This document shows positions 1-8,101 of a stretch of 64,000 bases of DNA, piece by piece. The translations under genes were made by a program, and so were the position numbers. Each line of letters starts with the position of its first letter. The stretch's first letter is position 1. Source of the DNA: Oscillospiraceae bacterium (GTDB lineage: Bacteria > Bacillota > Clostridia > Oscillospirales > Ruminococcaceae); the NCBI GenBank assembly GCA_017466865.1, contig JAFTTI010000009.1, forward strand, positions 1 through 64,000, given 5' to 3'. The notes under the pieces were generated by a model that had not been told where the DNA came from, made no database searches, and was given only the letters and a program-made list of their open reading frames with translations.

Positions 1-144
1 CGTCTGTTTGACCTTTTTATGCAATATGATATCGACTTTGAAAGCAAAATCTATAATGGTATGACGGCATATGAATTTGCTGAAAACTATGGCTCTCAAC
101 AAAGATCAGACTATATCAAAAACAAAACCCTTGAGAAGAAATAA
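1..144 (+). CDS. C-terminal fragment of an unidentified protein (possibly ankyrin-like)
   Basis: An open frame enters from the left edge and ends at a TAA, giving 47 residues with no start in the window. The segment NGMTAYEFAENYG, followed by a stretch ending in DYI, resembles the last unit of an ankyrin repeat protein, but one partial repeat is too little to be sure. The fragment runs straight into a strong hairpin terminator, which supports this being a real gene end. Function cannot be given. Confidence 0.5.
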   Translation, partial: RLFDLFMQYDIDFESKIYNGMTAYEFAENYGSQQRSDYIKNKTLEKK

Positions 145-166
145 ATCTTTTCAAGGGTTTATTTAT
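125..166 (+). terminator. Rho-independent terminator of the left-edge gene
   Basis: A 14-bp stem (125-138 with 147-160, one G-T pair) with an 8-base loop is followed by a T-rich tail. The 5' arm overlaps the last codons of the left-edge gene, so the stop codon lies in the hairpin loop. Confidence 0.8.
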
Positions 167-199
167 TATAAAATATTTAGTTCAATAAATTGAAATTGG

Positions 200-376
200 T
201 CACTTTGCATATCGCGGGTCTAATAGAGGTTTCCCGTCTTTATCCACCAAAACCGTAATTCCTCCGATGTTTGTCCAATGTGCCATTAAATACTGTACAC
301 CTGTTTCCGTATCGACAATAATTCTTGTTCCTTCCATCAATCCGTCTTTTTCAATAATCTCAAATCTTTTTTTCAT
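200..376 (-). CDS. DUF6440-like small protein (58 aa)
   Basis: A 58-residue soluble protein beginning MKKRFEII. It carries an EGTRIIVD..TGVQYL core and a DKDGKPLL tail, the pattern I associate with the DUF6440 family of short proteins of unknown function. The frame stays open upstream to a GTG at 412, but a clear AAAGGAGGT lies just before the ATG at 376, so I use that start. It has its own promoter immediately downstream of the tRNA-Gln terminator, so it is probably expressed as a single gene. No enzyme motif is visible and its function is unknown. Confidence 0.7.
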   Translation of the reverse strand: MKKRFEIIEKDGLMEGTRIIVDTETGVQYLMAHWTNIGGITVLVDKDGKPLLDPRYAK

Positions 377-429
377 GTCTGTTACCTCCTTTGTCAAATT
401 CATATTTATCACCCTGTCTGACCGCCCAT

Positions 430-458
430 ATTATACCACACTTTACAGATAATTGCAA
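430..458 (-). promoter_or_regulatory. Promoter of the DUF6440-like gene
   Basis: On the minus strand, TTGCAA (453-458) and TATAAT (430-435) are separated by 17 bp. The expected transcription start is near 423, leaving a leader of about 47 bases before the ATG at 376. Confidence 0.75.
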
Positions 459-460
459 CA

Positions 461-495
461 AAAATAAGTTCCGATATTCTTTATATCGGAACTTT
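461..495 (-). terminator. Terminator downstream of tRNA-Gln
   Basis: A perfect 12-bp stem (466-477 with 483-494) with a 5-base loop lies directly after the tRNA CCA end and is followed on the minus strand by TATTTTTG. Confidence 0.85.
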
Positions 496-496
496 C

Positions 497-572
497 TGGC
501 TGGGATAGGTGGATTCGAACCACCGGAATGACGGAGTCAAAGTCCGCTGCCTTACCGCTTGGCTATACCCCA
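497..572 (-). tRNA. tRNA-Gln (anticodon TTG)
   Basis: The 76-base minus-strand sequence folds as a cloverleaf. The acceptor stem TGGGGTA pairs with TATCCCA (one G-T). The T-arm contains GGTTCGAATCC. The anticodon loop CTTTGAC carries TTG, which reads CAA/CAG glutamine codons. The 3' CCA is encoded. It is followed at once by a strong terminator and may be transcribed together with the upstream membrane-protein gene or from a promoter I could not identify. Confidence 0.95.
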
Positions 573-577
573 ATATT

Positions 578-596
578 CCCTGCTTTAAAAGCAGGG
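578..596. terminator. Short hairpin between tRNA-Gln and the membrane protein
   Basis: An 8-bp stem (578-585 with 589-596) with a 3-base loop. The T-run follows it on the plus strand (TTTTATTTTA), not on the minus strand where the flanking genes lie. It could be a weak bidirectional terminator or an RNA processing site upstream of the tRNA. Confidence 0.45.
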
Positions 597-603
597 TTTT
601 ATT

Positions 604-1209
604 TTATAAGTTTTTATATTTACCTGCAATATTGTCGTGATAAATATCTGTCGCCTCAATATCGCTTGATACTACATACCATTTTCCTTCGTGTTTTGCA
701 AGTGATACAGAAGTCTGACTTTTTTCTGACTTATATGAGTCATATAAAGTTATATCAACATCGACAAGAACGCCCTCTGCACTAATTTTATAGAACTGCA
801 TCAGCATATCGGAGTAATCATATCTGGTTTTAACTTTATATTTAAGTTTGAATCCGTCTTCATATCCGTTTTCAAGATAACCATAAAGATAATTCATATA
901 AAAATCTTTGAAGTTATCATCATCCTTATATTCCTCAAATTTTTCAAGATAAGGAGGATAAATCACTTCTGAGAGTGAATCGTAATCCATATTCTGAACG
1001 GCAGAAAAATACTTATCAACAGCGGATTTCTGTGCTCTGTAATCTGCTGTTATATAAAGAATTCCTACAAGAAGAATTATAGCAAAGAAACAAAGGCATA
1101 TTCCAAAAATCTTTAAAGCATTAAGTTTTTCGCGTTTCTTTTCTGATTTTATCTTCTTTTTTTCTTCCATTCTTTTAGCTTTGGTAGCATTTCTGTCTTT
1201 TTTTGACAT
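604..1209 (-). CDS. Single-pass membrane protein of unknown function (201 aa)
   Basis: The protein has a very basic lysine/arginine-rich N-terminus (residues 1-30), one hydrophobic segment (about 33-54) and an extracytoplasmic domain of about 145 residues rich in aromatic and acidic residues. The basic N-terminus predicts an N-in orientation. The outer domain, with a helical part followed by a strand-rich part ending near GKWYVV, resembles the small NTF2-like/DUF4878-type extracytoplasmic domains common in clostridia, but I do not recognise a specific family. It starts 11 bases after the glucokinase stop, so it is the likely last protein gene of the hprK-to-glucokinase run. Confidence 0.8.
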   Translation of the reverse strand: MSKKDRNATKAKRMEEKKKIKSEKKREKLNALKIFGICLCFFAIILLVGILYITADYRAQKSAVDKYFSAVQNMDYDSLSEVIYPPYLEKFEEYKDDDNFKDFYMNYLYGYLENGYEDGFKLKYKVKTRYDYSDMLMQFYKISAEGVLVDVDITLYDSYKSEKSQTSVSLAKHEGKWYVVSSDIEATDIYHDNIAGKYKNL

Positions 1210-1220
1210 ATCAGTTTACC

Positions 1221-2180
1221 TTACTTTGCATTTGCTTTTCCAAGGAATGCCGCACCGATAAGGCCTGCATCGTTACCGAGTTTTGCAATAACAATTTCGG
1301 TATTCTTCTTGGAGTTCTTTGAATATACTTCCTGCTTTACAAGTTCTTTAAGAGGAACTATAAGAGGATCGCCTTCGTTACATACTCCTCCGCCGAGACA
1401 AAGAATGTCAGGCTGGAAAGTATTTATGATATTTGTAACACCTGCTGCGAGATGCTTTATGTATTTGTCAACAACCTTCTTTGCAGAAGCATCACCCTTA
1501 CGCATAGCGTTGAAAGCAAGTCTTCCTGAAACGTGTCCGTCTTCTTCGGACATAGGCCACATAATAGAATCCTTATCTTCTTCCATAGCTTCTTTTGTCA
1601 TACGGATAAGTCCTGATGCTGATGAATAAGCTTCGAAACAGCCCTTTCTTCCGCAAGAACACTGCGCGCCATCGACAACGATAACTTCATGTCCGAGTTC
1701 TGCGCCAGCGAAATTAGATCCTGAATAAATCTTTCCGTCAATGATAATTCCGCCGCCTACACCTGTTCCGAGTGTAACAGCAACAGCATTATTAGCACCC
1801 TTTGCAGCGCCTGCTACAAATTCGCCATAAGCAGCAGCGTTAGCATCGTTATCAACAAAAACAGGCTTACCAAGTTTTTCAGAGAGATAATCTGCCATAG
1901 GAACATCGTGGAAATCAAGGTTACATGAATATTCAACGATACCTGTTGAACTGTTTGCAATACCGGGTGTACCTACGCCAACCCATTCGATATCATTCAT
2001 TGTAAGACCTGCCTGTTCAACGGCCATAAGTGATACTTTTGCCATATCATCCATAATTTCTGCGGAAGGTCTGGGACAATTTGTCTTTATACTTGTTTTT
2101 GCAACGATTTCAAAATTTTCATTTACAACCCCTGCTTTTATATTTGTTCCGCCAAGGTCTATTCCGATATAGTATTTCAA
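1221..2180 (-). CDS. glcK: ROK-family glucokinase
   Basis: A cytoplasmic sugar kinase, most likely phosphorylating glucose with ATP to feed glycolysis. The ROK signature is complete: phosphate-binding DLGGTN at residues 8-13, catalytic Asp in NDAN (111-114), GTGVGGG (138-144), and a zinc site formed by His in ELGH (161-164) with the CSCGRKGC cluster (174-181). The length of 319 residues is normal for bacterial ROK glucokinases. A TAGGAGGG ribosome-binding site precedes the ATG. It lies downstream of hprK and mnmA in the same direction. ROK proteins can also be repressors or use other hexoses, but there is no N-terminal helix-turn-helix here, so an enzyme is favoured. Confidence 0.9.
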   Translation of the reverse strand: MKYYIGIDLGGTNIKAGVVNENFEIVAKTSIKTNCPRPSAEIMDDMAKVSLMAVEQAGLTMNDIEWVGVGTPGIANSSTGIVEYSCNLDFHDVPMADYLSEKLGKPVFVDNDANAAAYGEFVAGAAKGANNAVAVTLGTGVGGGIIIDGKIYSGSNFAGAELGHEVIVVDGAQCSCGRKGCFEAYSSASGLIRMTKEAMEEDKDSIMWPMSEEDGHVSGRLAFNAMRKGDASAKKVVDKYIKHLAAGVTNIINTFQPDILCLGGGVCNEGDPLIVPLKELVKQEVYSKNSKKNTEIVIAKLGNDAGLIGAAFLGKANAK

Positions 2181-2245
2181 ATGAAATCCCTCCTAAAATA
2201 ATTGACTTCAATAATTTTACCATATAAAAGGTATAAAGTCAATAA

Positions 2246-2686
2246 TTATGTATCAATTCTTATCATTTCGGTTATCTGTTTATTGCGGTAAACAAGGTCT
2301 TTTCTTGACATAAACCCTTTCTTTTCCCAGAATGTATTTCCTGTTTCATTCTTTTCAAAAACAACAAGTGCGACCTTGGTTATTCCTATATTTTCAAACG
2401 CTTTCATAGCCCTGTCAACAAGTTTTGTTCCTATTCCCTTATTTCTTTCAGATGGTTTTACGGCTGTGTGATAAATATATCCACGTCTGCCATCGTTTCC
2501 ACACAAAATAACACCGATAATTTCATCGTTATCTACAGCAACAAAACAAGTTTCAGGATTTCTTTCAAGAAATCTGCTTATTCCCTTTTCCGAATCATCC
2601 ACATCGTTAAGTCCCATACCTTTACAGGAAAGCCATAGGTTATAAACTGATTTATAATCAGAAATCTCCATTTTTCTTATTTCCAT
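2246..2686 (-). CDS. GNAT-family N-acetyltransferase
   Basis: A single-domain GNAT of 146 residues. The acetyl-CoA pyrophosphate-binding loop is visible as RNKGIGTKL after the AVKPSE strand, followed by the C-terminal FWEKKGF motif typical of the family. The substrate is unknown. An in-frame TTG at 2695 would add three residues (MNF). I prefer the ATG at 2686 because MEIRKMEISDY matches the usual GNAT N-terminus. The gene starts about 10 bases after the GyrI-like gene stop and is probably co-transcribed with it. Confidence 0.85.
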   Translation of the reverse strand: MEIRKMEISDYKSVYNLWLSCKGMGLNDVDDSEKGISRFLERNPETCFVAVDNDEIIGVILCGNDGRRGYIYHTAVKPSERNKGIGTKLVDRAMKAFENIGITKVALVVFEKNETGNTFWEKKGFMSRKDLVYRNKQITEMIRIDT

Positions 2687-2696
2687 AAAGTTCAAC

Positions 2697-3329
2697 CTAA
2701 ACCTTTCTTATCGGATGTCTTATTACTGTTTTCCATTTTTCAGGATCAACTTTTCTTGCATCTGAAAGATATATTTCGTGATGCCGACGAGATTTTGAAA
2801 AATCATTTACATAACCATTTTCTTCAAGAAATCTGTCCATTATCGCAACAGTTTCAGGTTCATTATCAAAAGTCCCTGTATGCATAATTTGAATGCAAAG
2901 TCCTTCGTTAAGTGTTATGAATTCAGCGGATGAACAATCAAGTTTTTTCTTTTTGGTTGCTGTTTCAACTGCCCATTTAAAATCTTTTTCTGTTACAAAA
3001 TCAGGTAATCTTATAACAGAAATCCAGTTAAAAGAGGATTTATCAGCATAATCAACGCCATCAACATTATCCTGCCACCAGAATCCTTCAAGCGGAGGAA
3101 CTACATATTCAAAAAAGCCTTTTATTTTATAGTCTGTTTTATAACTCATCTTAAGGGTATATGCAACAGCATATAAAACACTTATAGCCTTCTGATATGC
3201 TCCGCCTTCTTCGTTAGGGTCCCCTTTTCCTCTTACCGCAATATAATTCGCCTTGGGAACATTTACAATCTGAGGCTTATTTTTCGGCATATAAAACTCT
3301 TTATATTCTTTTTTGAAATCAAAAGCCAT
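2697..3329 (-). CDS. GyrI-like small-molecule-binding domain protein
   Basis: A 210-residue protein that is entirely a GyrI-like/SRPBCC-type effector-binding domain of the COG4832 kind: PKANYIAVRGKGDPN near the N-terminus, a tryptophan-rich EGFWWQ strand, and an RRHHEIYLSDARKV tail. Unlike BmrR or Rob relatives, it has no DNA-binding domain. Stand-alone members have been linked to small-molecule binding or hydrolysis, but the ligand here is unknown. An AGGGGA ribosome-binding site precedes the ATG. It follows mnmA by 15 bases in the same operon-like run. Confidence 0.85.
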   Translation of the reverse strand: MAFDFKKEYKEFYMPKNKPQIVNVPKANYIAVRGKGDPNEEGGAYQKAISVLYAVAYTLKMSYKTDYKIKGFFEYVVPPLEGFWWQDNVDGVDYADKSSFNWISVIRLPDFVTEKDFKWAVETATKKKKLDCSSAEFITLNEGLCIQIMHTGTFDNEPETVAIMDRFLEENGYVNDFSKSRRHHEIYLSDARKVDPEKWKTVIRHPIRKV

Positions 3330-3344
3330 AATAAAAATCCCCTG

Positions 3345-4406
3345 TCAAATAATTTTTCCACCGCCGATAACTGTATCACCATCATAGAAAACAACGGATT
3401 GTCCTTTGGTAAATGCTCTTTGTGGATTATCAAATATCACCTTTGCAATACCATCTGAAACTTCAAGAGTAGCGGGCTGTTCCTTTTGAGAATATCTTGT
3501 TTTTGCCATAATTTTTATTTTACCGCAAACCTCATCAACAGACATAAAATTAAGATCGTTTGCCAAGAGTTCTGATGTGTAAAGGTCTTTATCTTCACAA
3601 AGCGTAACTGTATTGCTTTCAGCATTTATTGACTTTACGAACATAGGCTTACCAAAAGTAACGCCGAGCCCTTTTCTCTGACCTATTGTATAATGAATCA
3701 TACCGCTATGCTTTCCGATAACATTTCCGTTTATGTCGATATAATCGCCTTCTACTGATTTATATCCCGAATATTCTTCGATAAACTTTGCATAATCACC
3801 ATCGGGAACAAAACATATATCCTGACTGTCAGGTTTTCTTGAATTGATAAGTCCTGCCTTTTCTGCAATTTCTCGAATTTCAGGTTTTGTATATTCAGAA
3901 AGCGGAAAAAGAGTATGTTTCAGTTGTTCCTGAGTGAGTCTGTAAAGAACATAGGTCTGATCTTTCGAAACATCAATCGGTTTCTTTATTGTATATCTTC
4001 CGTCAGGCAGTTTTACAATAGTTGCGTAATGACCTGTTGCGATATAATCGTAGCCAAGTTCTGTCGCTTTTTCAAGCATTTTATCAAACTTTATGTGTCT
4101 GTTACACTCAATACAAGGATTCGGAGTTTTTCCTGAAATATAGGTATTTACAAAATCATCAACGACCTTTTCGTTGAAAAGTTCGCTCATATCCATTGTA
4201 ATATGCCTGATACCGAGTTTTTCACAAATCGACTTTGCATCATCAACATCTGATTGTGAACCGCATGATGTATTTGTATCTATATTCAATTTATTTCTGA
4301 GAAGAAGTGTAACTCCTGTTACATCATATCCTTTTTCTTTCAAAAGAAGGGCACATACGCTACTGTCAACGCCACCGCTCATCCCTACAAGTACCTTTTC
4401 AGCCAA
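3345..4406 (-). CDS. mnmA: tRNA-specific 2-thiouridylase MnmA
   Basis: MnmA adds sulfur to C2 of the wobble uridine of tRNA-Lys, -Glu and -Gln. The PP-loop SGGVDSS is at residues 10-16. The catalytic cysteine pair is visible as C101 in PCIECN and the later Cys in QDICFVPDGDY. The C-terminal ADPTIGQRKGLG-type region appears as YTIGQRKGLG. The length of 353 residues is typical. It starts at TTG (4406) with GAGGTGA upstream. It overlaps or abuts the HAD gene by a few bases, so it is translationally linked. A tRNA-Gln, one of its substrates, is encoded 2.8 kb downstream on the same strand. Confidence 0.95.
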   Translation of the reverse strand: MAEKVLVGMSGGVDSSVCALLLKEKGYDVTGVTLLLRNKLNIDTNTSCGSQSDVDDAKSICEKLGIRHITMDMSELFNEKVVDDFVNTYISGKTPNPCIECNRHIKFDKMLEKATELGYDYIATGHYATIVKLPDGRYTIKKPIDVSKDQTYVLYRLTQEQLKHTLFPLSEYTKPEIREIAEKAGLINSRKPDSQDICFVPDGDYAKFIEEYSGYKSVEGDYIDINGNVIGKHSGMIHYTIGQRKGLGVTFGKPMFVKSINAESNTVTLCEDKDLYTSELLANDLNFMSVDEVCGKIKIMAKTRYSQKEQPATLEVSDGIAKVIFDNPQRAFTKGQSVVFYDGDTVIGGGKII

Positions 4407-4415
4407 AATATCACC

Positions 4416-5063
4416 TCATTTATCGATAAGACAAGTATAATCTTCAATAAACAAATCACAATTTTTCTTTATCTCATCAATATCATCAAAAGCAGTTTCT
4501 TCCTTTACTGCAACAACATAAAACCCTGCTGACTTTGCCGAAAGAACTCCTCTTAAAATATCTTCAAAAACAGCTGTTTCTGAAATTTCAAACCCCATTT
4601 TTTCAGCACATTTTATATAGATATCAGGTGTTCCTTTTCCTGAGCATATTTCATCGCAGGTGAGTATAAACTCCATAGAATCATATATACCAAGCCTTTT
4701 CAAAGCAAGAATTGTAAGTTCTTTGTTATTTGCTGTTGCAACGCAAAGTTTTGTTCCTTTTTTCTTTTCTCTCTCGATAAATTCATAAACGCCTTTTTTC
4801 AAAGGCACGATCTTTTCGTATTTTTCCCTTGCCATAGCATTGAATTTATCCATAATATCCTTGGAATTCATAGGAATCCCAAGTTTTTCGGAAAAATAGA
4901 TTGCTGTATCCGCAAAACTAAGGTCTTTGATATCCTCATAAAAATTAACGGGCATATCAATATTATATTCTTTCAAAAATTCAGCATCTATCTCTGTCCA
5001 GACATTCATCGAATCTATAAGCGTTCCGTCAAGATCAAAAATCAAGCCTTTAAAATTCATCAT
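4416..5063 (-). CDS. HAD-superfamily phosphatase (phosphoglycolate phosphatase / beta-phosphoglucomutase type)
   Basis: A 215-residue HAD hydrolase with motif I DLDGTLIDS (nucleophile Asp near residue 9), an alpha-helical cap of the beta-PGM type, motif II in CVATANN, and motif III/IV in KGTPDIYIKC ... VFEDILRG. The substrate is not predictable: a sugar phosphate or phosphoglycolate is likely. The ATG overlaps the last codons of tmcAL (stop at 5050). There is a second ATG three bases later, better spaced from the GGAG. The overlap implies coupled translation with tmcAL. Confidence 0.85.
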   Translation of the reverse strand: MMNFKGLIFDLDGTLIDSMNVWTEIDAEFLKEYNIDMPVNFYEDIKDLSFADTAIYFSEKLGIPMNSKDIMDKFNAMAREKYEKIVPLKKGVYEFIEREKKKGTKLCVATANNKELTILALKRLGIYDSMEFILTCDEICSGKGTPDIYIKCAEKMGFEISETAVFEDILRGVLSAKSAGFYVVAVKEETAFDDIDEIKKNCDLFIEDYTCLIDK

Positions 5064-6222
5064 CGATCTCCATAATTTCTATTTTTGCTGTCATATCAGA
5101 CTTATATATTTTATTTCCTTTAAGAATATTATAAATATCCGTTGCTGCACATTCCATATTTACAAACTTTTCGCATATTCCCCTTCTGCTCATAAGGTCT
5201 GCAACAGAAGTTGATATAGGAATTCGGGTAGTTGTTTTTGCTTTTCTTAAAACTTCCGCCCCTCTCTTATTAAGCGCAAGAACGCGAATATAGGGAGGTT
5301 CATAAAGATAATCAGTTTTGCAAAGTCCTAATATAGCGCTATATATCGTTCTTCTTATTCTCGCCTGAGGAAATCTCTTTGTTTTAACCTTCACAAGAAA
5401 TTCATCAAGTGAAGAGGATTCTCTTATCGCGTTATAAAATCTTGAGGCAAGTTCCGGTGAAGTTTCGGGAAGATTTGCAAGTTCAGAAAGTTTCATGGTT
5501 CTGAGTTTGTAAAAAGTGATAGTTTCTAATGTCTTGAAATCAATATTTTCAAACGAAATACTATCGTAAGGTACATAAGCCGAGTATTCCTTGCCATTAC
5601 GCATAAGTTCTCTTATATGCGATGCACTCGCTATATTTCCTACTATATCAGTGCTATCATGTTCAGGACCTATTCTTTCTATAGGATAAATTCGATAAGA
5701 AAGATTTCGTTCATTTATCTGTCTTATATATTCAACTGTAAGAATGTTGTTTGGTGAAGAAAAAGCAACGCTGATATCATCATCCGCAAGGCTTTCAACT
5801 GCTGCGGGATAACTCATTCCGTTGCTCATTTTTTCTTTAATTTCAAGGCTTTCATTCACTTCTTCAGAAAAACTTGCAGCTTTTTTAAGAATCTCAATAT
5901 CCCCCGTTTCGCATCCGAATGATACGCTATCAATGCAACCTATATCCTGCATAAGAGAATAGGCGGCCTTAGCATAAAAATGTGCGGAAGCAACGGTATA
6001 AAGTGTAGGCATTTCAATAACAAGATCAACACCGTTCTGAACGGCATATCTGGCTCTTGTAAATTTATCTGTAATCGCTATATCTCCACGCTGGACAAAA
6101 TTACCAGACATAAAAGCAACGATATGGGAAACTCCTGCGTTTCTCAATAAGTCAATCTGATATTTATGTCCGTTATGAAAAGGATTATATTCTGCAAGAA
6201 TACCACAAATCTCCAAATTCAT
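5050..6222 (-). CDS. tmcAL: tRNA(Met) cytidine acetate ligase TmcAL
   Basis: Family knowledge: TmcAL (formerly YlbM/DUF795) uses ATP and acetate to make N4-acetylcytidine at the wobble position of elongator tRNA-Met. The N-terminal nucleotidyltransferase motif NPFHNGH, with GNFVQRGD and the DSTDI segment, is clear. The total of 390 residues is standard. The frame extends upstream to 6336 inside rapZ, but CAGGAG lies just before the ATG at 6222 and the family starts at this ICGILAEYNPFH position, so the longer form is rejected. It begins 13 bases after the rapZ stop. Confidence 0.93.
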   Translation of the reverse strand: MNLEICGILAEYNPFHNGHKYQIDLLRNAGVSHIVAFMSGNFVQRGDIAITDKFTRARYAVQNGVDLVIEMPTLYTVASAHFYAKAAYSLMQDIGCIDSVSFGCETGDIEILKKAASFSEEVNESLEIKEKMSNGMSYPAAVESLADDDISVAFSSPNNILTVEYIRQINERNLSYRIYPIERIGPEHDSTDIVGNIASASHIRELMRNGKEYSAYVPYDSISFENIDFKTLETITFYKLRTMKLSELANLPETSPELASRFYNAIRESSSLDEFLVKVKTKRFPQARIRRTIYSAILGLCKTDYLYEPPYIRVLALNKRGAEVLRKAKTTTRIPISTSVADLMSRRGICEKFVNMECAATDIYNILKGNKIYKSDMTAKIEIMEIDDEF

Positions 6223-6235
6223 TTCTCCTGTCGGT

Positions 6236-7117
6236 TTAATTTTTAGGTGCAGGATATCTATCTTTTGAAATATCCCTATGTGCAATTCTGACTTTAAAGT
6301 TATTTTCCAATATATGTTCATACATCTTTTCAGCAAATGTAACAGAACGATGTTTTCCGCCTGTGCATCCGAAAGCTATTACAAGCTGACTTTTTCCTTC
6401 ACTTATGTAAAGAGGAATAAGATAGTCAACAAGATCTTTGAGTTTTGAAAGAAGTTCCTCGGATTGTTTGAAACTCATAACATAATCGCTTACTTCTTTA
6501 TCCTGTCCTGTATGATGCTTGAGTTCCGGTATATAAAACGGATTGGGCAAACATCTTACATCAAAAAGAAGATCTGCTTCGTTCGGTGAACCATATTTGA
6601 AACCAAATGACATAACCTTTATAAGCATAGAATCATCAGGGTTATCAAGAAATATATTATTTATCTGTGCTTTAAGCTGTGATGTAGAAAGAAACGATGT
6701 ATCTACATAATAATCAGCGTTTGCTCTTACAGAATGAAGAATATCCCTTTCGGTTTCGATGGCATTCTGTATGCTACCGTGTGCCGCTTCATCAAGTGGA
6801 TGTTTCCTTCTTGTTTCTTTGTATCTTTTTATAATAACTTCATCAGAGGCATCGATAAACAAAATTTTCACATCAAGCCCTTGTTCTTTAAGTTCGTGAA
6901 TTGTATCTGCGATAGAAAGAAAAAGTTCTCCTCCTCTTATATCGGCAACAATCGCCACTCTGTCAATTTTCACATCAGACTGTGTGCTTATTTCTGCAAA
7001 TTTCGAAATAAGTTGAGGAGGCATATTATCTATACAATAAAACCCTATATCTTCAAGCGCGTTTACAGCCAGTGATTTGCCTGAACCAGAAAGACCTGTT
7101 ACGATTACAAACTGCAT
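6236..7117 (-). CDS. rapZ: RapZ/YvcJ nucleotide-binding regulator
   Basis: A 293-residue P-loop protein with Walker A GLSGSGKS at residues 8-15 and the family signature CTGGKHRSV near the C-terminus. In Escherichia coli, RapZ is an RNase adaptor sensing glucosamine-6-phosphate. In Firmicutes, YvcJ binds nucleotides and its output is less clear. It sits directly after murB (18-base gap), as in most Firmicutes, linking wall-precursor synthesis with hexosamine sensing. The yvcK and whiA genes that usually follow are not here; tmcAL takes that place. Confidence 0.93.
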   Translation of the reverse strand: MQFVIVTGLSGSGKSLAVNALEDIGFYCIDNMPPQLISKFAEISTQSDVKIDRVAIVADIRGGELFLSIADTIHELKEQGLDVKILFIDASDEVIIKRYKETRRKHPLDEAAHGSIQNAIETERDILHSVRANADYYVDTSFLSTSQLKAQINNIFLDNPDDSMLIKVMSFGFKYGSPNEADLLFDVRCLPNPFYIPELKHHTGQDKEVSDYVMSFKQSEELLSKLKDLVDYLIPLYISEGKSQLVIAFGCTGGKHRSVTFAEKMYEHILENNFKVRIAHRDISKDRYPAPKN

Positions 7118-7135
7118 AAATAACCCTCCGTTTAT

Positions 7136-8044
7136 TTATATTTTGTCCGATATGATAACAGGTTCACATTCAAGAATATAACCTGTTTTTTCCTTAACTA
7201 TTCTTTTTACATCTTCTATTACTGACATAACATCGGAAAAAGTAGCGTTACCCTTATTTATAACAAAGCCTGCATGTTTTTCAGAAACCTGCGCCCCACC
7301 AACAGAATAACCTTTTAAACCGCATTCATCTATGAGAAGTGATGCATAACTTCCTTCGGGGCGTTTGAATGTGCTACCCGCACTACCGTATTCAAGAGGT
7401 TGCTTGGTTTTTCTTCTGTTCATAAAATCATCCATAGCTGCCTTTATTTCTGATTTATCTCCTTTTTTAAGAGAAAAAGCGGCACCTACTATGATTTTTT
7501 CAGTTCCCATAATTGAACTATGTCTATAAGAAAGGCAAAGTTCTTTTGGAGTAAGTCTTTTTATTTCATCATTCTCATCAATAACATCGCAATAAGAAAT
7601 AATGTCCTTTATTTCTCCGCCATAAGCACCGGCGTTCATATAGACAGCACCACCGATACTTCCCGGAATTCCATAAGCAAATTCTGCTCCCGAAAGAGAA
7701 TTTTCTCTTGCAAAAACGCAAAATGATGATAAAAGTGCACCTGACTGACAGTATATTTCTGTATCAGATAAAAATGAAATTTCAGAAAAATCATTTCCTA
7801 TAAGAAGAACAACTCCGTTAAAACCATTATCATCAATTATGAGGTTAGAACCATTTCCTATAACAACATAAGGAATATTATTTTCTTTGCACTCTTTTCT
7901 TACAGCAATACATGATTCGACCGAGTTTATTTTGACAAGAAGTCTGCAATTCCCGCCTATGCGGAATGTATTATATTTTTTAAGAGGTTCATCGTAATAA
8001 AACTTACAGCTAAATTTTTCGGCTATTTCAGCAATTCTTTCCGT
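7136..8044 (-). CDS. murB: UDP-N-acetylmuramate dehydrogenase MurB with apparent ACG start
   Basis: MurB reduces UDP-GlcNAc-enolpyruvate to UDP-MurNAc with NADPH and FAD in the cytoplasm. I read the frame back from 7136 to an in-frame TAA at 8072-8074. The FAD-binding domain (NTFRIGG, VVIGNGSNL, GIPGSVGGAVYMNAGAYGGE) is intact, followed by the type-II-like C-terminal part with GSTFKRPEG and HAGFVINKG. No ATG, GTG or TTG occurs between that stop and the Met in YMNAGAYGG. An ACG at 8044, eight bases after AAAGGGG, lies where homologues begin and gives 302 residues. An ATA at 8071 is the only other near-start further out. Either a near-cognate start is used or the sequence carries one base change. 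Confidence 0.88.
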   Translation of the reverse strand, partial: TERIAEIAEKFSCKFYYDEPLKKYNTFRIGGNCRLLVKINSVESCIAVRKECKENNIPYVVIGNGSNLIIDDNGFNGVVLLIGNDFSEISFLSDTEIYCQSGALLSSFCVFARENSLSGAEFAYGIPGSIGGAVYMNAGAYGGEIKDIISYCDVIDENDEIKRLTPKELCLSYRHSSIMGTEKIIVGAAFSLKKGDKSEIKAAMDDFMNRRKTKQPLEYGSAGSTFKRPEGSYASLLIDECGLKGYSVGGAQVSEKHAGFVINKGNATFSDVMSVIEDVKRIVKEKTGYILECEPVIISDKI

Positions 8045-8101
8045 ATAATCAGCCCCTTTGCTGAATGTTATTTAAAAATATTTATGAAAGATAATAAAAT
8101 T

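Noticed and set aside
377-412. Upstream GTG start for the DUF6440-like gene
   Set aside because: The strong AAAGGAGGT lies inside the extension and just before the ATG at 376.
6223-6336. Longer tmcAL form starting inside rapZ
   Set aside because: It would overlap rapZ by 101 bases and place 38 extra residues before the conserved NPFHNGH domain.
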